A stretch of DNA of 64,000 nt from Alistipes sp. (GCA_020026395.1 JAHHQM010000001.1:186001-250000); one strand, 5' to 3'; shown: positions 9,853 to 19,160, counted from the stretch's first letter. Numbers and translations: made by a program. Notes: generated by a model not told the origin, from the sequence alone.

Positions 9853-9860
9853 TATTTTTG
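9853..9860 (+). promoter_or_regulatory. Bacteroidetes -7 element upstream of the DPP gene
   Basis: TATTTTTG matches TAnnTTTG. It lies about 45 bases before the start codon at 9906. No good -33 TTTG was found at the right distance. Confidence 0.5.
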
Positions 9861-9905
9861 TAAGGATATATCCGACCGACTTAAAATTCTAAATAGATAA
9901 ACTTT

Positions 9906-12023
9906 ATGAGAAAACTTTTGTTTACATTTCTTGGTTTGGCAATATCGGTGGGCGCAACGGCTCAGGACAAATTGCTGACGATGGAGGAGGCGGTGCTCGG
10001 ACGCAACCTCGTTCCCCAAAACATCCACGTGCAGTGGCAGGGTGATCTGGATGTGGCCACTTATCTGATGGATAAGAACCTGATGGCCGACGATGCCCAG
10101 AGCGAACCCCGCGTGCTGATGACCCTCGACGAGTTGAACCGCGTGCTGGGTGGAGAGTTGAAGGGCTGGCCTGCCTATTCGTGGAAGGATGCCCGCACGA
10201 TCATCGTGCGCCACGACAACCGCTGGATCGAGATCAACGTGGACGACAAGGCCGTCACTTCGGATCGCAAACTTGCCGCCAAGGGTAAGAACTTCAAATC
10301 GAACGGTCGTGACCTGGTGGCTTACACCAAGGGCAACAACCTGTTCTATATGGACGGCAACGGCAACCATTTCGCCGTGACCACCGACCGTAACCGCAAT
10401 ATCGTGAGCGGTCAGTTCGTGAGCCGTAACGAGTTCGGCATCACCGACGGTATTTTCTGGTCGCCCGACGGCAAGAAACTGGCCTTCTATCAGAAGGACG
10501 AGAGCCAGGTAACGTCGTTCCCGCTGTTTGACATCACCAGCCGCACGGGTAGCGCCCGCATGATCAAATACCCGATGGCGGGTATGAAATCCGAGCAGGT
10601 AAGCCTCGGCGTATATGACATTGCATCGGGCAAAACGGTCTTCATGCAGGTCGATGATTTCGGTCGTGAGCAGTACTTGACCAACATTGCCTGGGATCCC
10701 CGTTCGGAGAAGATCTACATCCAGGTGCTCGACCGCGCCCAGAAGCACATGCACCTGAATCGTTACGATGCCCTGACGGGTCGTTTCGAGAAGTGCCTGC
10801 TTACGGAGGAGAGCCCCAAATACGTGGAGCCTTCGACCCCGATTCAGTTCGTGAAGAACGATCCGGAGAAATTCATCTACCGCACCAACAGCCGTGACGG
10901 TTACTTCAGCCTCTATCTGGTGGAGGCCGAGTCGGGTAAAATTCTGAAGCGACTGACCGACATCGATGCCGATGTGGACATCAAGGGTCAGGACGGTACC
11001 TATGTATATTATACGTCGGCCGAGGTGAGCCCCATCGACAACCACCTGTTCCGCGTACACATGAAGTCGGGTAAGAAGACCCGTCTGACGTTCGAGGAGG
11101 GGTGGCACGACATCCTGATGAGCCGCAACGCCACGATGTTCGTCGACAATTACAGCGCCCTGAACCTGCCGCGTGTGATCAACCTCACGCGCAACGACGG
11201 CCGCATCGTCAAGGAGCTGCTCAAGGCCGAGAACCCCACCGCCGACTACAACTACGGTGAGATCACGATCGGTACGGTGAAGAGTGCCGACGGCAAATAC
11301 GACAACTATTACCGTCTGATCAAGCCGATGAACTTCGATCCCGCGAAGAAATACCCGACGATCGTTTATGTCTATGGCGGCCCGCACGCCCAGCTCGTTC
11401 GCAACACGTGGACGGCAAGCATGGCTCGCTGGGAGATGCTTATGGCACAGAAGGGTTACGTGGTATTTGTGATGGATAACCGCGGTACGCCGAATCGCGG
11501 TCTCGAGTACGAGCAGGCAATCCACCGTCAGTGCGGTCAGTGCGAAATGGCCGATCAGATGAAGGGTGTCGAGTTCCTCAAATCGCTGCCTTATGTCGAT
11601 ACGGAGCGTATGGGTGTTCATGGTTGGAGCTACGGTGGTTTCATGACCATCTCGCTGATCACGAACTTCCCCGAGACGTTCAAGGTGGCCGTTGCAGGTG
11701 GTCCCGTAATCGACTGGAAGTGGTATGAGGTGATGTACGGCGAGCGTTACATGGATTCGCCGCACGTGAATGCCGAGGGCTACGAGAAGGTCAGCCTGAT
11801 CCACAAAGTCAAGGATCTGAAGGGCAAGCTGCTGATCTGCCAGGGTGTCATCGACCCCGTGGTTGTTTGCGAGCACAGCTTGAGCTTTGTCCGCGAGTGC
11901 GTCAAGAACAACGTACAGGTCGATTATTTCCCCTATCCCTGCCATGAACACAACGTGCGCGGTAAGGATCGCGTTCACCTGATGCAGAAAGTGACGAACT
12001 ATTTCGAGGATTACCTTCGATAA
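9906..12023 (+). CDS. S9B dipeptidyl-peptidase IV-like serine peptidase
   Basis: A 705-residue secreted peptidase. Residues 1-19 are a signal peptide ending in ATA-Q. Residues about 40-450 form the DPPIV N-terminal beta-propeller, including the NEFGITDGIFWSPDG segment that falls where DPPIV enzymes bind the substrate amino terminus. The C-terminal alpha/beta hydrolase domain has the nucleophile elbow GWSYGG (Ser575), Asp650 in GVIDPVV and His682 in EHNVRGKDRVHL, a complete catalytic triad. Enzymes of this group release dipeptides (or tripeptides) from the N terminus, usually after proline or alanine, and feed amino acids to asaccharolytic or mixed fermenters. Flanked by terminators on both sides, so monocistronic. 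DPP4 versus prolyl tripeptidyl peptidase specificity cannot be decided here. Confidence 0.92.
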   Translation: MRKLLFTFLGLAISVGATAQDKLLTMEEAVLGRNLVPQNIHVQWQGDLDVATYLMDKNLMADDAQSEPRVLMTLDELNRVLGGELKGWPAYSWKDARTIIVRHDNRWIEINVDDKAVTSDRKLAAKGKNFKSNGRDLVAYTKGNNLFYMDGNGNHFAVTTDRNRNIVSGQFVSRNEFGITDGIFWSPDGKKLAFYQKDESQVTSFPLFDITSRTGSARMIKYPMAGMKSEQVSLGVYDIASGKTVFMQVDDFGREQYLTNIAWDPRSEKIYIQVLDRAQKHMHLNRYDALTGRFEKCLLTEESPKYVEPSTPIQFVKNDPEKFIYRTNSRDGYFSLYLVEAESGKILKRLTDIDADVDIKGQDGTYVYYTSAEVSPIDNHLFRVHMKSGKKTRLTFEEGWHDILMSRNATMFVDNYSALNLPRVINLTRNDGRIVKELLKAENPTADYNYGEITIGTVKSADGKYDNYYRLIKPMNFDPAKKYPTIVYVYGGPHAQLVRNTWTASMARWEMLMAQKGYVVFVMDNRGTPNRGLEYEQAIHRQCGQCEMADQMKGVEFLKSLPYVDTERMGVHGWSYGGFMTISLITNFPETFKVAVAGGPVIDWKWYEVMYGERYMDSPHVNAEGYEKVSLIHKVKDLKGKLLICQGVIDPVVVCEHSLSFVRECVKNNVQVDYFPYPCHEHNVRGKDRVHLMQKVTNYFEDYLR

Positions 12024-12046
12024 ACGAGAACCCTCGTTCAAACCCC

Positions 12047-12090
12047 AAAACGGAGTGTCGGGCATGTTGTCCCGATACTCCGTTTTTTTT
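12047..12090 (+). terminator. Terminator after the DPP gene
   Basis: Long hairpin AACGGAGT-GTCGGG paired with CCCGAT-ACTCCGTT, followed by eight T residues. It begins about 24 bases after the stop at 12023. Confidence 0.9.
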
Positions 12091-12182
12091 GAAAAAAGGG
12101 GAGTAGCGGCCGAAAAGTTGGGATTTTTTCTGCGAAAAGATGTTTTTTTCGGGACGGAATGGTTCATTTCAAGATAAATTAC

Positions 12183-12190
12183 TATATTTA
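12183..12190 (+). promoter_or_regulatory. Probable -7 element of the thioredoxin lipoprotein gene
   Basis: TATATTTA differs from TAnnTTTG at the last base only. It is about 70 bases upstream of the start codon in the AT-rich intergenic stretch after the terminator. Confidence 0.35.
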
Positions 12191-12260
12191 CACTCGTTCT
12201 CATGCAAAATCAAACTTTGAGACAAACACAAAAAACTTTATAACCTAAAAAATTGTTTAT

Positions 12261-13940
12261 ATGAAATTCAAAGCTTATTTATGGTCTTTGCTGACTGTTG
12301 TAGCGCTTTCGTTCGCAGCAGCAAGCTGTAGTGATGATGACGACAATGTCGTTCCTCCCACTCCCGAAAAAGAACCGGTCATCACGTTGACCCCCGCCTC
12401 GCAGGAGGTTGTCGCAGAGGGTGGTGACTTTACGTTTGCATTCACGGTTAAGAATGCCACCAATGCAAAAGCTACGGCTAAAGCCGACGCTGCATGGGTA
12501 AAGAATGTAGCCGTTAAGGATGCTCAGGTAGCATTCACGGTTGAAGCTAACGAGGGTGAGGCACGTAAAGCTACCATCACGGTATCTTACGCAGGTGCCA
12601 AGGATGCTAAATTTGCCCTGTCGCAGGCAGGTAAGGGTGGCGAGCAACAGCCCGAAGGCCCCGCCGCTGACGGTAAGGTTAAGGAACTGACTCCCGAGCA
12701 GTTCGTAAAGTGGATCTATGACGTGAAGAACGACACCAAGAAGGAGAACTTCCTGGGTCAGCTTCCCGCTGTGATCGACTTCTACGGCCCCGGTTGCGGT
12801 GAGCACCTCGTACCCATCTTCGACCACATGGCAGCAGAGTTCAAGGGTCAGATCGACTTCTTCCGTTTCAACTTCACGACTCCCGAGGCTAAGGAGATCA
12901 AGAACTACATGGGTGTAACCATGTGCCCGACGCTCGGCTTCATGAAGAAGGGTATGGCTCCCAAGATGGTTGGTGAGGAAGAGGCTAACGCCATCACGAC
13001 CGACGACCTGATGAAGGCCGCCATCAAGAAGTATCTGGGTATTGGTGGTGGTTCGACGCCCGAGCCCGATCCCAGCACGAATCCCGCAATCGAGCTGAAG
13101 GCTTATGCCGGTGATCCCAATGGCGAGCACAAGGCTTCGATGATTACCTTCGACGGTGTCTGCACCTCTGCAAACTGCAAAGAGGCAGGTGTATCGATCC
13201 TTTTGACCGAGGCTTACGAGCAGACGCTGAAGGAGAACAACCTGACGATGGAGCAGTTCATGACCGAGATTTGGAAAGATCCGCAGATGATGAACATGTT
13301 CACGCCCGACTGGTTGGCTGAATTCAACGGTAAGGGTCTGCAGTTGTCGGTAAACCAGGTTCCTGCAAGCACCACGTTCTCGGTTCTTCTGGATGCCCGT
13401 ACCGCTGAAGGCGATCGCGCTGTCCTCAGAAGAGATGCAACGACCGATGATGCTGTTTCGGAGCAGATTAGTCAGAACCTCGTTAAATTGTCGGATAAGG
13501 ATTTCCGCGAGAAGGTATGGGACTACCAGACCGGCGAGTGGAAGTACAAAGGTGAGAAACCTTGTGTTATCGACTTCTTCGCAACTTGGTGTGGTCCTTG
13601 CAAGCAGTTTGCTCCCACGTTCAAGAAGCTGGCTAAGGAATATGACGGTAAAGTATTCTTCTATCAGGTAGACGTTGACGAGTGCACCGCTGCATTCCAG
13701 GCTGCTGCCATCCTGGGCGGTAACCAGCAGGGTGGTATTCCCTTCTTCTGCTTTGCTCCGATGTCGGGTGCTCCCTTCTTCAAGGTCGGTGGCTCGAGCG
13801 AGGCTTCGTTCCGTCAGATGTTGGATACCTACTGCTTGGGCGGTACTCGTGCAAACGTTCAGATTCCCTTCAAAGTAGGTGAGTCGTCGGTTGCCAATGT
13901 ACGCATCAGCTACAGCGACGCTCTTGTACAGGTAAAATAA
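12261..13940 (+). CDS. Surface lipoprotein with BACON-like domain and two thioredoxin-fold domains
   Basis: 559 residues. The lipobox AAASC is followed directly by SDDDD, which fits the Bacteroides surface lipoprotein export signal. Residues about 35-125 look like a BACON/Ig-like beta domain (VITLTPASQEVVAEGGDF...). Residues about 135-255 are a thioredoxin fold in which the active site reads GPGCGEH (Cys179), so the resolving cysteine is gone. A linker rich in Pro and Asp leads to a middle region containing VCTSANC, then a second thioredoxin domain (about 400-535) with intact WCGPC (Cys444/Cys447) and the downstream cis-proline segment GGIPFF. The protein could be an extracytoplasmic oxidoreductase with a non-catalytic, substrate-binding partner domain. 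It stands alone between two terminators. Domain names are by pattern; the substrate is unknown. Confidence 0.82.
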   Translation: MKFKAYLWSLLTVVALSFAAASCSDDDDNVVPPTPEKEPVITLTPASQEVVAEGGDFTFAFTVKNATNAKATAKADAAWVKNVAVKDAQVAFTVEANEGEARKATITVSYAGAKDAKFALSQAGKGGEQQPEGPAADGKVKELTPEQFVKWIYDVKNDTKKENFLGQLPAVIDFYGPGCGEHLVPIFDHMAAEFKGQIDFFRFNFTTPEAKEIKNYMGVTMCPTLGFMKKGMAPKMVGEEEANAITTDDLMKAAIKKYLGIGGGSTPEPDPSTNPAIELKAYAGDPNGEHKASMITFDGVCTSANCKEAGVSILLTEAYEQTLKENNLTMEQFMTEIWKDPQMMNMFTPDWLAEFNGKGLQLSVNQVPASTTFSVLLDARTAEGDRAVLRRDATTDDAVSEQISQNLVKLSDKDFREKVWDYQTGEWKYKGEKPCVIDFFATWCGPCKQFAPTFKKLAKEYDGKVFFYQVDVDECTAAFQAAAILGGNQQGGIPFFCFAPMSGAPFFKVGGSSEASFRQMLDTYCLGGTRANVQIPFKVGESSVANVRISYSDALVQVK

Positions 13941-13964
13941 TTCGATTCGGATTTTAAAAGATAA

Positions 13965-14001
13965 GGAGCGATCTCTAAAGGGGATCGCTCCTTTCTTTTT
14001 T
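13965..14001 (+). terminator. Terminator after the thioredoxin lipoprotein gene
   Basis: GGAGCGATC (13965-13973) pairs with GATCGCTCC (13983-13991), followed by a T-rich tail. Confidence 0.9.
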
Positions 14002-14016
14002 GCGGTGCGGATCTAT

Positions 14017-14060
14017 TAAAAAAAGAGGAGGAAAACCCCGACGGGCTTTCCTCCTCTTTT
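14017..14060 (-). terminator. Terminator of the minus-strand barrel gene
   Basis: AGAGGAGGAAA (14024-14034) pairs with TTTCCTCCTCT (14047-14057). Read on the minus strand it directly follows the stop at 14061 and ends in a T-run. Confidence 0.88.
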
Positions 14061-16484
14061 CTATTGGGCGGCGGCACCTTGTTTCTTGGATTCCATGATG
14101 TCGTCGTTTTTGATGGTGTGGTGCGTGGCCTTGACCCGGACGCTCTTGTGTCCGAAACGCCAGCGGAGGGCAAAGCGGACGCGGCGCAGTGCCTGTCGGG
14201 AGTTCTGGCTCAGACGGTAGGTCGGATTCTCGACCGTGTAGGTGTATTCCTGCGTCGGACTGAAGAGATCGTTGGCCGTGATGCTGAATTCGAGGCGTTT
14301 TTTGAGAAATTCTTGCTTTAGCGAGAAGTAGTAGGTGAAATAGTCGCCCGTGTGCGCTCCGAGGAAATTGTAACCCGAATAGTAGAACTCTCCGGCCGTA
14401 AACCACGCATCTTTCCAAAGGGCGATGTTCACGTTCAGATTCTGATTGAGGTTGAAATGGTCGGAATGGATGTTCATCCGATCGAAATCATACTTGGAGT
14501 AATCGCCGCCGAAGGTCAGCGTGAGGTTGAATTTCCGCGAGGGGTTCATCGTCAGCGAGGAGAAGAACCCGACGCTGCGCGTGTGTACGTCGTTGCTATA
14601 GGTGGAGGTCACGACGCCCTTGTCATCGGCCGTGCTGTATATGCTCATCAGGTTGTTCGAAAACGAGGAGGTTACACCCGCCATCAAGTTCCATTTGCGG
14701 GAGTAGTAGCCGTAATTCAGGGCAAACGAATGGCTGACGGCCGCCTCCAGACTGGGATTACCGTAGGAGATGTAGAGCGGGGTGGAGGATTCGACGGCGG
14801 GCGAGAGCATTTGCACCGAGGGGCGTTGCAGACGCTGCGTGTAACTCAACGACAGCGAATGCGTGGGGCGCGGCAGGAAGGAGATGCTCACGAACGGGAC
14901 GATGTTGAACTGCCGATTGCGGAACGAGTAACGCGCATGATCCTGATCCTCGGCTTCGGCATCGTTCCAGGTGCGCTCCATGCGGGTGCCGACACGTGCC
15001 GACCATTTGGCGTAGGTGATTCCGTAACCTGCATAGAGGGCGAGGATGTGTTGGCGGTAGTCCATGTCGGAGTAGGGACCCGGGGCATACTCGGTGTCGG
15101 GATCGGGACGAACCAGCGAATGACTCGGCGTGGAGTTGTGGCGGTAGATGTGTTTGATGCCCGCCTCGATGGAGTGGTGCTCCGTGAGCGGATTGGTGTA
15201 GTCGATCTGGAAGGTGTTGCTCAGCGAGGTCGATCCGTTGTCGGTGATCTTGCGGTGGGTGTACCCGCCCTGATATTCGTGGTCGGAGTCGGCATTGAAT
15301 TTCTCGCGGGCAACTTCGTCGGAGAAGGTCAGCACGTGACCCGCACGGCCGAACGTGTGCTCGTAGTTGGTCGTAAGACTCGCCGTCGGGGCGGAGTAGA
15401 GGTTGTAGCGGTACTCGGTGTAGCGGAACAACTCCTCGAGCGACGGGTTTTTGAGGCGGGAATCGGTGGCGGTGTGCCCCGTCGATTTGTAACCTCCGTA
15501 CGAAAGGTTCAGCGTCAGCAGGTTCAGCGTGTCGGGCTGGTAACTCATATCGAGGCTGACGGTTCCGTTGCGGAATTTGTTGCGGGATTGGCTCTGGCTG
15601 TCGTTGTAGCGGTTCTCGGAGGCGAAATTCTCCTGTTGGGAAAGGATCGTCGAGCGCATGCTGGCATCGTAATACCATCCTTGGAGGTTCATGGCGAATT
15701 TGCCTTTTTGCAGCGAGAAATTCGCCCCCGCATTGTAGCCTGCGGGATCGTCCGAGGTGCTGATGCCCGCGTAGAGCGATCCGTTGTAGCCGAATTCGTG
15801 CTTCTTCTTGACGGTCACGAGGTTGATGACGCCGCTCGTACCCTCTGCATCGTATTTGACCGACGGATTGGTGATCACCTCGATGCGGCTGATCTGATCG
15901 GCGGGCATGCTCTTGATGATCTCCTTGAAATTGTTGTTGTAGGAGGTCGAGACGTGGCCGTTGAGCAGGATTTTGTAGTCGCTCTTGCCGTTGAGCAGGA
16001 CGTTGCCTTCGCCGTCTATGGAGAGTTGCGGGACTTTGCGGATGATCTCGTCGATGGTCGAATTCGAAGCCTGCGGATCATTCTCGACCGAGTAGGTCAT
16101 CTTCTCGGCATCGACCTTCACGACGGGCTTGAAGACCTCGATAACGACATCCTCCACCGTAACGCCCGCATCCAATGTAAGCGTTCCGAGGTCGGTCGGG
16201 GTCTCGAGGTCGATCTGGCGCATAAGGGTCGTGTAGCCGACCATCGTGACGGCCAGCGTGTAGCCTTTGGCGGCGGGTGCCGTGATCGTGAAGCATCCCG
16301 ATGCATCGGCGGCTTCGGCCTTGATGACCTTGCGGTCGAGGGCGAGCGTTACGGTGGCATAGCTGACGGGCGCTTGGGTTTGGCGGTCGATGATCTTACC
16401 GCGCAGAACGGGTGTGGGGTTTGCTCCCAGAGCAAGGCTCGAGAAAAGCAGGAGGAGCAGGGTAAACAGTGTGTGAAGTTTCAT
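14061..16484 (-). CDS. Outer membrane beta-barrel protein with carboxypeptidase-like domain (TonB-receptor-like)
   Basis: 807 residues. A signal peptide ends near ALGA. Residues about 25-110 are a carboxypeptidase regulatory-like (CarboxypepD_reg) fold: LRGKIIDRQTQAPVSYATVT and VTMVGYTTLMRQIDL. A plug-like segment follows (about 115-225: VPQLSIDGEGNVLLNGKSD, PADQISRIEVITNPSVKYD). The rest is a large aromatic-rich barrel of the outer_membrane_beta-barrel_3 type. Such proteins resemble TonB-dependent receptors but have no SusD partner, and none is seen here. The C terminus continues about 25 residues beyond the last strand in a basic tail rather than ending on an aromatic residue. It is divergent from another barrel gene across a 290-base promoter region. 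Ligand unknown. Confidence 0.85.
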   Translation of the reverse strand: MKLHTLFTLLLLLFSSLALGANPTPVLRGKIIDRQTQAPVSYATVTLALDRKVIKAEAADASGCFTITAPAAKGYTLAVTMVGYTTLMRQIDLETPTDLGTLTLDAGVTVEDVVIEVFKPVVKVDAEKMTYSVENDPQASNSTIDEIIRKVPQLSIDGEGNVLLNGKSDYKILLNGHVSTSYNNNFKEIIKSMPADQISRIEVITNPSVKYDAEGTSGVINLVTVKKKHEFGYNGSLYAGISTSDDPAGYNAGANFSLQKGKFAMNLQGWYYDASMRSTILSQQENFASENRYNDSQSQSRNKFRNGTVSLDMSYQPDTLNLLTLNLSYGGYKSTGHTATDSRLKNPSLEELFRYTEYRYNLYSAPTASLTTNYEHTFGRAGHVLTFSDEVAREKFNADSDHEYQGGYTHRKITDNGSTSLSNTFQIDYTNPLTEHHSIEAGIKHIYRHNSTPSHSLVRPDPDTEYAPGPYSDMDYRQHILALYAGYGITYAKWSARVGTRMERTWNDAEAEDQDHARYSFRNRQFNIVPFVSISFLPRPTHSLSLSYTQRLQRPSVQMLSPAVESSTPLYISYGNPSLEAAVSHSFALNYGYYSRKWNLMAGVTSSFSNNLMSIYSTADDKGVVTSTYSNDVHTRSVGFFSSLTMNPSRKFNLTLTFGGDYSKYDFDRMNIHSDHFNLNQNLNVNIALWKDAWFTAGEFYYSGYNFLGAHTGDYFTYYFSLKQEFLKKRLEFSITANDLFSPTQEYTYTVENPTYRLSQNSRQALRRVRFALRWRFGHKSVRVKATHHTIKNDDIMESKKQGAAAQ

Positions 16485-16566
16485 AAAAGGTTTGTCGTGT
16501 TTAATGATTAATCGCGTGAAAGAGACCGAATGTCCCTTCAGAAGGGGCGGTTGGCGGTCGGAAATA

Positions 16567-16597
16567 TTGCAAAAAGTCGTATTTATGCCTATATTTG
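16567..16597 (+). promoter_or_regulatory. Promoter of the plus-strand barrel gene
   Basis: A -33 TTG at 16567-16569 and a perfect -7 TATATTTG at 16590-16597 are separated by 20 bases, matching the Bacteroidetes sigma-ABfr consensus. The leader to the chosen start at 16772 would be about 165 bases. Confidence 0.65.
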
Positions 16598-16629
16598 TTT
16601 AAATGTAGTTTGGTTTGCGAGCGGTGTTT

Positions 16630-16651
16630 GTGTATTAGCATTGTAATACAC
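16630..16651. promoter_or_regulatory. Perfect 8-bp inverted repeat (operator-like) in the leader of the barrel gene
   Basis: GTGTATTA, a six-base spacer (GCATTG) and TAATACAC form a 22-base palindrome 33 bases downstream of the -7 element. It could be a repressor site or an RNA hairpin. There is no T-run after it, so it is not a simple terminator. Confidence 0.5.
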
Positions 16652-16771
16652 TGCAAATATGGGCAAAAAAATTTTCGTTTCCAAATTTTCCGTAAAAATA
16701 TTTTGCGGACAGGGGAACGGATGCGCCTTGAACATCCCCGTGCAAAGTTCCGATTTTTAAGCCGATTCCGA

Positions 16772-19159
16772 ATGTTTCGTTTTACGCTTGTCGTGTCGTT
16801 TTTGTGCTTTTGGGGCGTGGCATTTGCGCAGATGCCTCGGGAGGAGTACTATCCCTATGCCGAGGAGGAGTCCTCCGAAGAGATCCCCTTGAGCGACACG
16901 ACGTTGTTCTACCGCGCCGTGCAGGAGGGGAGTGACCTCTACGGCGCAATCACCGACTTTAATCTTCCTTATGTGGCCGATGCCCGTCGCGGAGTGGCCT
17001 TTTATGCGGAACGCGCCTTTGTCGAGGGGCTTCCGGTGGGGTACTCCGCATTCGGCTTGATGCGCCTGATGGGTGCTGACGAAACGTATGATCCCACGAG
17101 AGGCATACGGCGGTTTGCGTTCGGGGATCGGTTGCCGTTGCGCCCGTTTCGGGTGGCGATCAGCGTGACCGACCGTAATTATCGGGCGCGGGTGAGGCTG
17201 GTGGCCGATGGCGAATTGGGTCGCGGATGGACGGGTTCGGTGGCGGTTGACGGCCGTACGGGACGGGATGCGCTGATGGATGGCGTGTTCACCCATGCGC
17301 TGGATGCGGGATTCCGTTTGAAACGCTCCTCGGACGGCGCGGGCGAGATTGCGCTGACCGTGCTGATGCCCCTGTCGCTACGGGCAGGGCGGGCAACGGC
17401 CACCGAAGAGGCGTTTATGCTGACGGGTGACCGATACTACAATCCCGCGTGGGGTTGGCAATGCGGAAAGGTACGCAGTGCACGGGTAAGGCGCGATGTG
17501 GTGCCTGTGGCGTGGCTGACCTACGGGCGGGAGTTGTCGGAACGGACGCGTCTTTGTGCCTGGCTGGGTGCGGAGGGCGGACGCCGTTCCCGAAGCGGTT
17601 TGGGGTGGTACGATGCCCGCACGCCGCTTCCCGACAATTACCGCTATATGCCTTCGTTTACGGGTGATGTGGCAACCGATGCGGCGTGGCGTAAGGCCGA
17701 TCCGCGTGTGGTGCAGATCGACTGGGACGAGTTGATCCGCCGTAACCGCATGGCCGAGGACGGAGCGGCGATTTATGCCGTGGAGGATCGTGTGGAGCGG
17801 TTGTTGCGGCTCAATGCGGGGGTACGTTTCCGGACGACGATTGATCCGCGTACCGAAGTGTGGTATGAGGCGGGATGGTCGCGGACGACTTCGCGCAACT
17901 TCAAGCAGATGCGCGATCTTTTGGGTGCGGATCACATCATCGACATCGACCAATACCTTATCGACGACGATACCTACGACAACAAATTGCAGAACAACCT
18001 GCGTCATCCCGATCGTGAGATTCGGCGCGGGGATCGCTTCGGGTATGATTACCGCTTGGAGGAGTCGGCGCTGCGTCTGGCGGGCGGTGTCGAATATCAT
18101 GCCGACCGATTCCGTCTGGAGGCGGATGCGGAGGTTGAGCGGCGCGAGTTGTGTCGTCGCGGCTATTACGAAAAGGAATTATTCCCCGAATCGGGATCTA
18201 TGGGGCGTTCCCGTCGGGTAAAGTTTACGCCCTATGCACTGCACATCGGATGCGGGTACTCCTTTTCGCCACGCAGTTACCTGGGCGTGCGTGTGGCGAC
18301 GGAGGCCGAAATGCCGCATCGGGAGGATTTCTTCGTGCAACCGCTCTACAACAATCGCACAGCCGACGGGGTCGGACTTTGGAAAAAGCATTCGGCGGAG
18401 CTTTTATGGCGTTGGTCGGGACGGCGCGTCGATGTCGAAGCAACGGCCTTTGTGGGTGTGGTTGCGGATGAGAGCGAGCGGATGAATTATTTCGATGACA
18501 CGGCAGGCGAATATTGCGATCTGGTAGCCACGGGCATCGGGCGGTTGTCGTTGGGCGCGGAGTTTGCTTCGAAGATCCGTCTGGCGTATCGGTGGACGCT
18601 GTCGTTGGCGGCGTGTGTGGCGCGTTATACCTATAAGGATGATCCGCGGGTGACCGTCCTTTCGGATGTGGACAATCATCTGGTGGATGACTGTGCGGTG
18701 AGTCATCTGGACGGAACCGTCGTGGGGAATATGCCCCAAATAAGCGGTGTCGCCGAGTTGGAATGGCGGGGCGCGAAGGGTTGGAATGTGCGTTGCTCGG
18801 CGGGGTATTCGGGTGAAAGGAGCATCGGGGGCGCGATGTTGCGGCGTACGGATCGCGTGGCGCGTCAGGTAGCGGCAACCCCCGAAATCGAGACGCAATT
18901 CCTCGATCAGCAGTCGTTGGGCGATGCCTTCACGCTGAATCTTTCCGTGTTGAAGTGTTTCTATTTCGAGCGGTCGATGTTGGCCGTGAGCCTGTTGGTG
19001 CGCAACCTTACGGATCATCGGTCGTTTTACTCAGGTTACGAATCGTCGCGCGTGATGAAATATCGGAGCGGGGCGGAACTTTTCGTGCGTCCGCAAGCCT
19101 CGCGGTTCAGTTATGCGCCGCCGCGAACGTGTCTTGTGTCGGTATCGTATCGGTTCTAA
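16772..19159 (+). CDS. Outer membrane beta-barrel protein resembling a plug-less TonB-dependent receptor
   Basis: The frame is open from 16595, but the first 59 residues overlap the promoter region and are cysteine-rich and non-hydrophobic. Starting at 16772 gives a clean signal peptide (MFRFTLVVSFLCFWGVAFAQ), so that start is used: 795 residues. The mature chain begins with an acidic stretch and then alternates aromatic and polar residues, with many strand-turn patterns, and ends SVSYRF, the terminal aromatic residue expected for insertion by BamA. A segment NPAWGWQCGKVRSARVR and the later GLGWYDARTPLPDNYRYMPS recall TonB-receptor-like barrels of Bacteroidales, but I see no TonB box, no carboxypeptidase-like domain and no recognisable plug. 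Monocistronic, divergent from another barrel gene. Function unknown. Confidence 0.78.
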   Translation: MFRFTLVVSFLCFWGVAFAQMPREEYYPYAEEESSEEIPLSDTTLFYRAVQEGSDLYGAITDFNLPYVADARRGVAFYAERAFVEGLPVGYSAFGLMRLMGADETYDPTRGIRRFAFGDRLPLRPFRVAISVTDRNYRARVRLVADGELGRGWTGSVAVDGRTGRDALMDGVFTHALDAGFRLKRSSDGAGEIALTVLMPLSLRAGRATATEEAFMLTGDRYYNPAWGWQCGKVRSARVRRDVVPVAWLTYGRELSERTRLCAWLGAEGGRRSRSGLGWYDARTPLPDNYRYMPSFTGDVATDAAWRKADPRVVQIDWDELIRRNRMAEDGAAIYAVEDRVERLLRLNAGVRFRTTIDPRTEVWYEAGWSRTTSRNFKQMRDLLGADHIIDIDQYLIDDDTYDNKLQNNLRHPDREIRRGDRFGYDYRLEESALRLAGGVEYHADRFRLEADAEVERRELCRRGYYEKELFPESGSMGRSRRVKFTPYALHIGCGYSFSPRSYLGVRVATEAEMPHREDFFVQPLYNNRTADGVGLWKKHSAELLWRWSGRRVDVEATAFVGVVADESERMNYFDDTAGEYCDLVATGIGRLSLGAEFASKIRLAYRWTLSLAACVARYTYKDDPRVTVLSDVDNHLVDDCAVSHLDGTVVGNMPQISGVAELEWRGAKGWNVRCSAGYSGERSIGGAMLRRTDRVARQVAATPEIETQFLDQQSLGDAFTLNLSVLKCFYFERSMLAVSLLVRNLTDHRSFYSGYESSRVMKYRSGAELFVRPQASRFSYAPPRTCLVSVSYRF

Positions 19160-19160
19160 A

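Noticed and set aside
9852..12203. Minus-strand open frame of 783 codons opposite the S9B peptidase
   Set aside because: No recognisable domain, overlaps a terminator and a promoter of the plus strand; the peptidase has a full catalytic triad.
14352..16511. Plus-strand open frame of 719 codons opposite the barrel gene
   Set aside because: Val/Gly/Arg-rich shadow with no signal peptide; the minus strand gives a proper outer membrane protein.
16595..16771. N-terminal extension of the plus barrel gene
   Set aside because: It overlaps the -7 element and the palindrome, and an ideal signal peptide begins at 16772.
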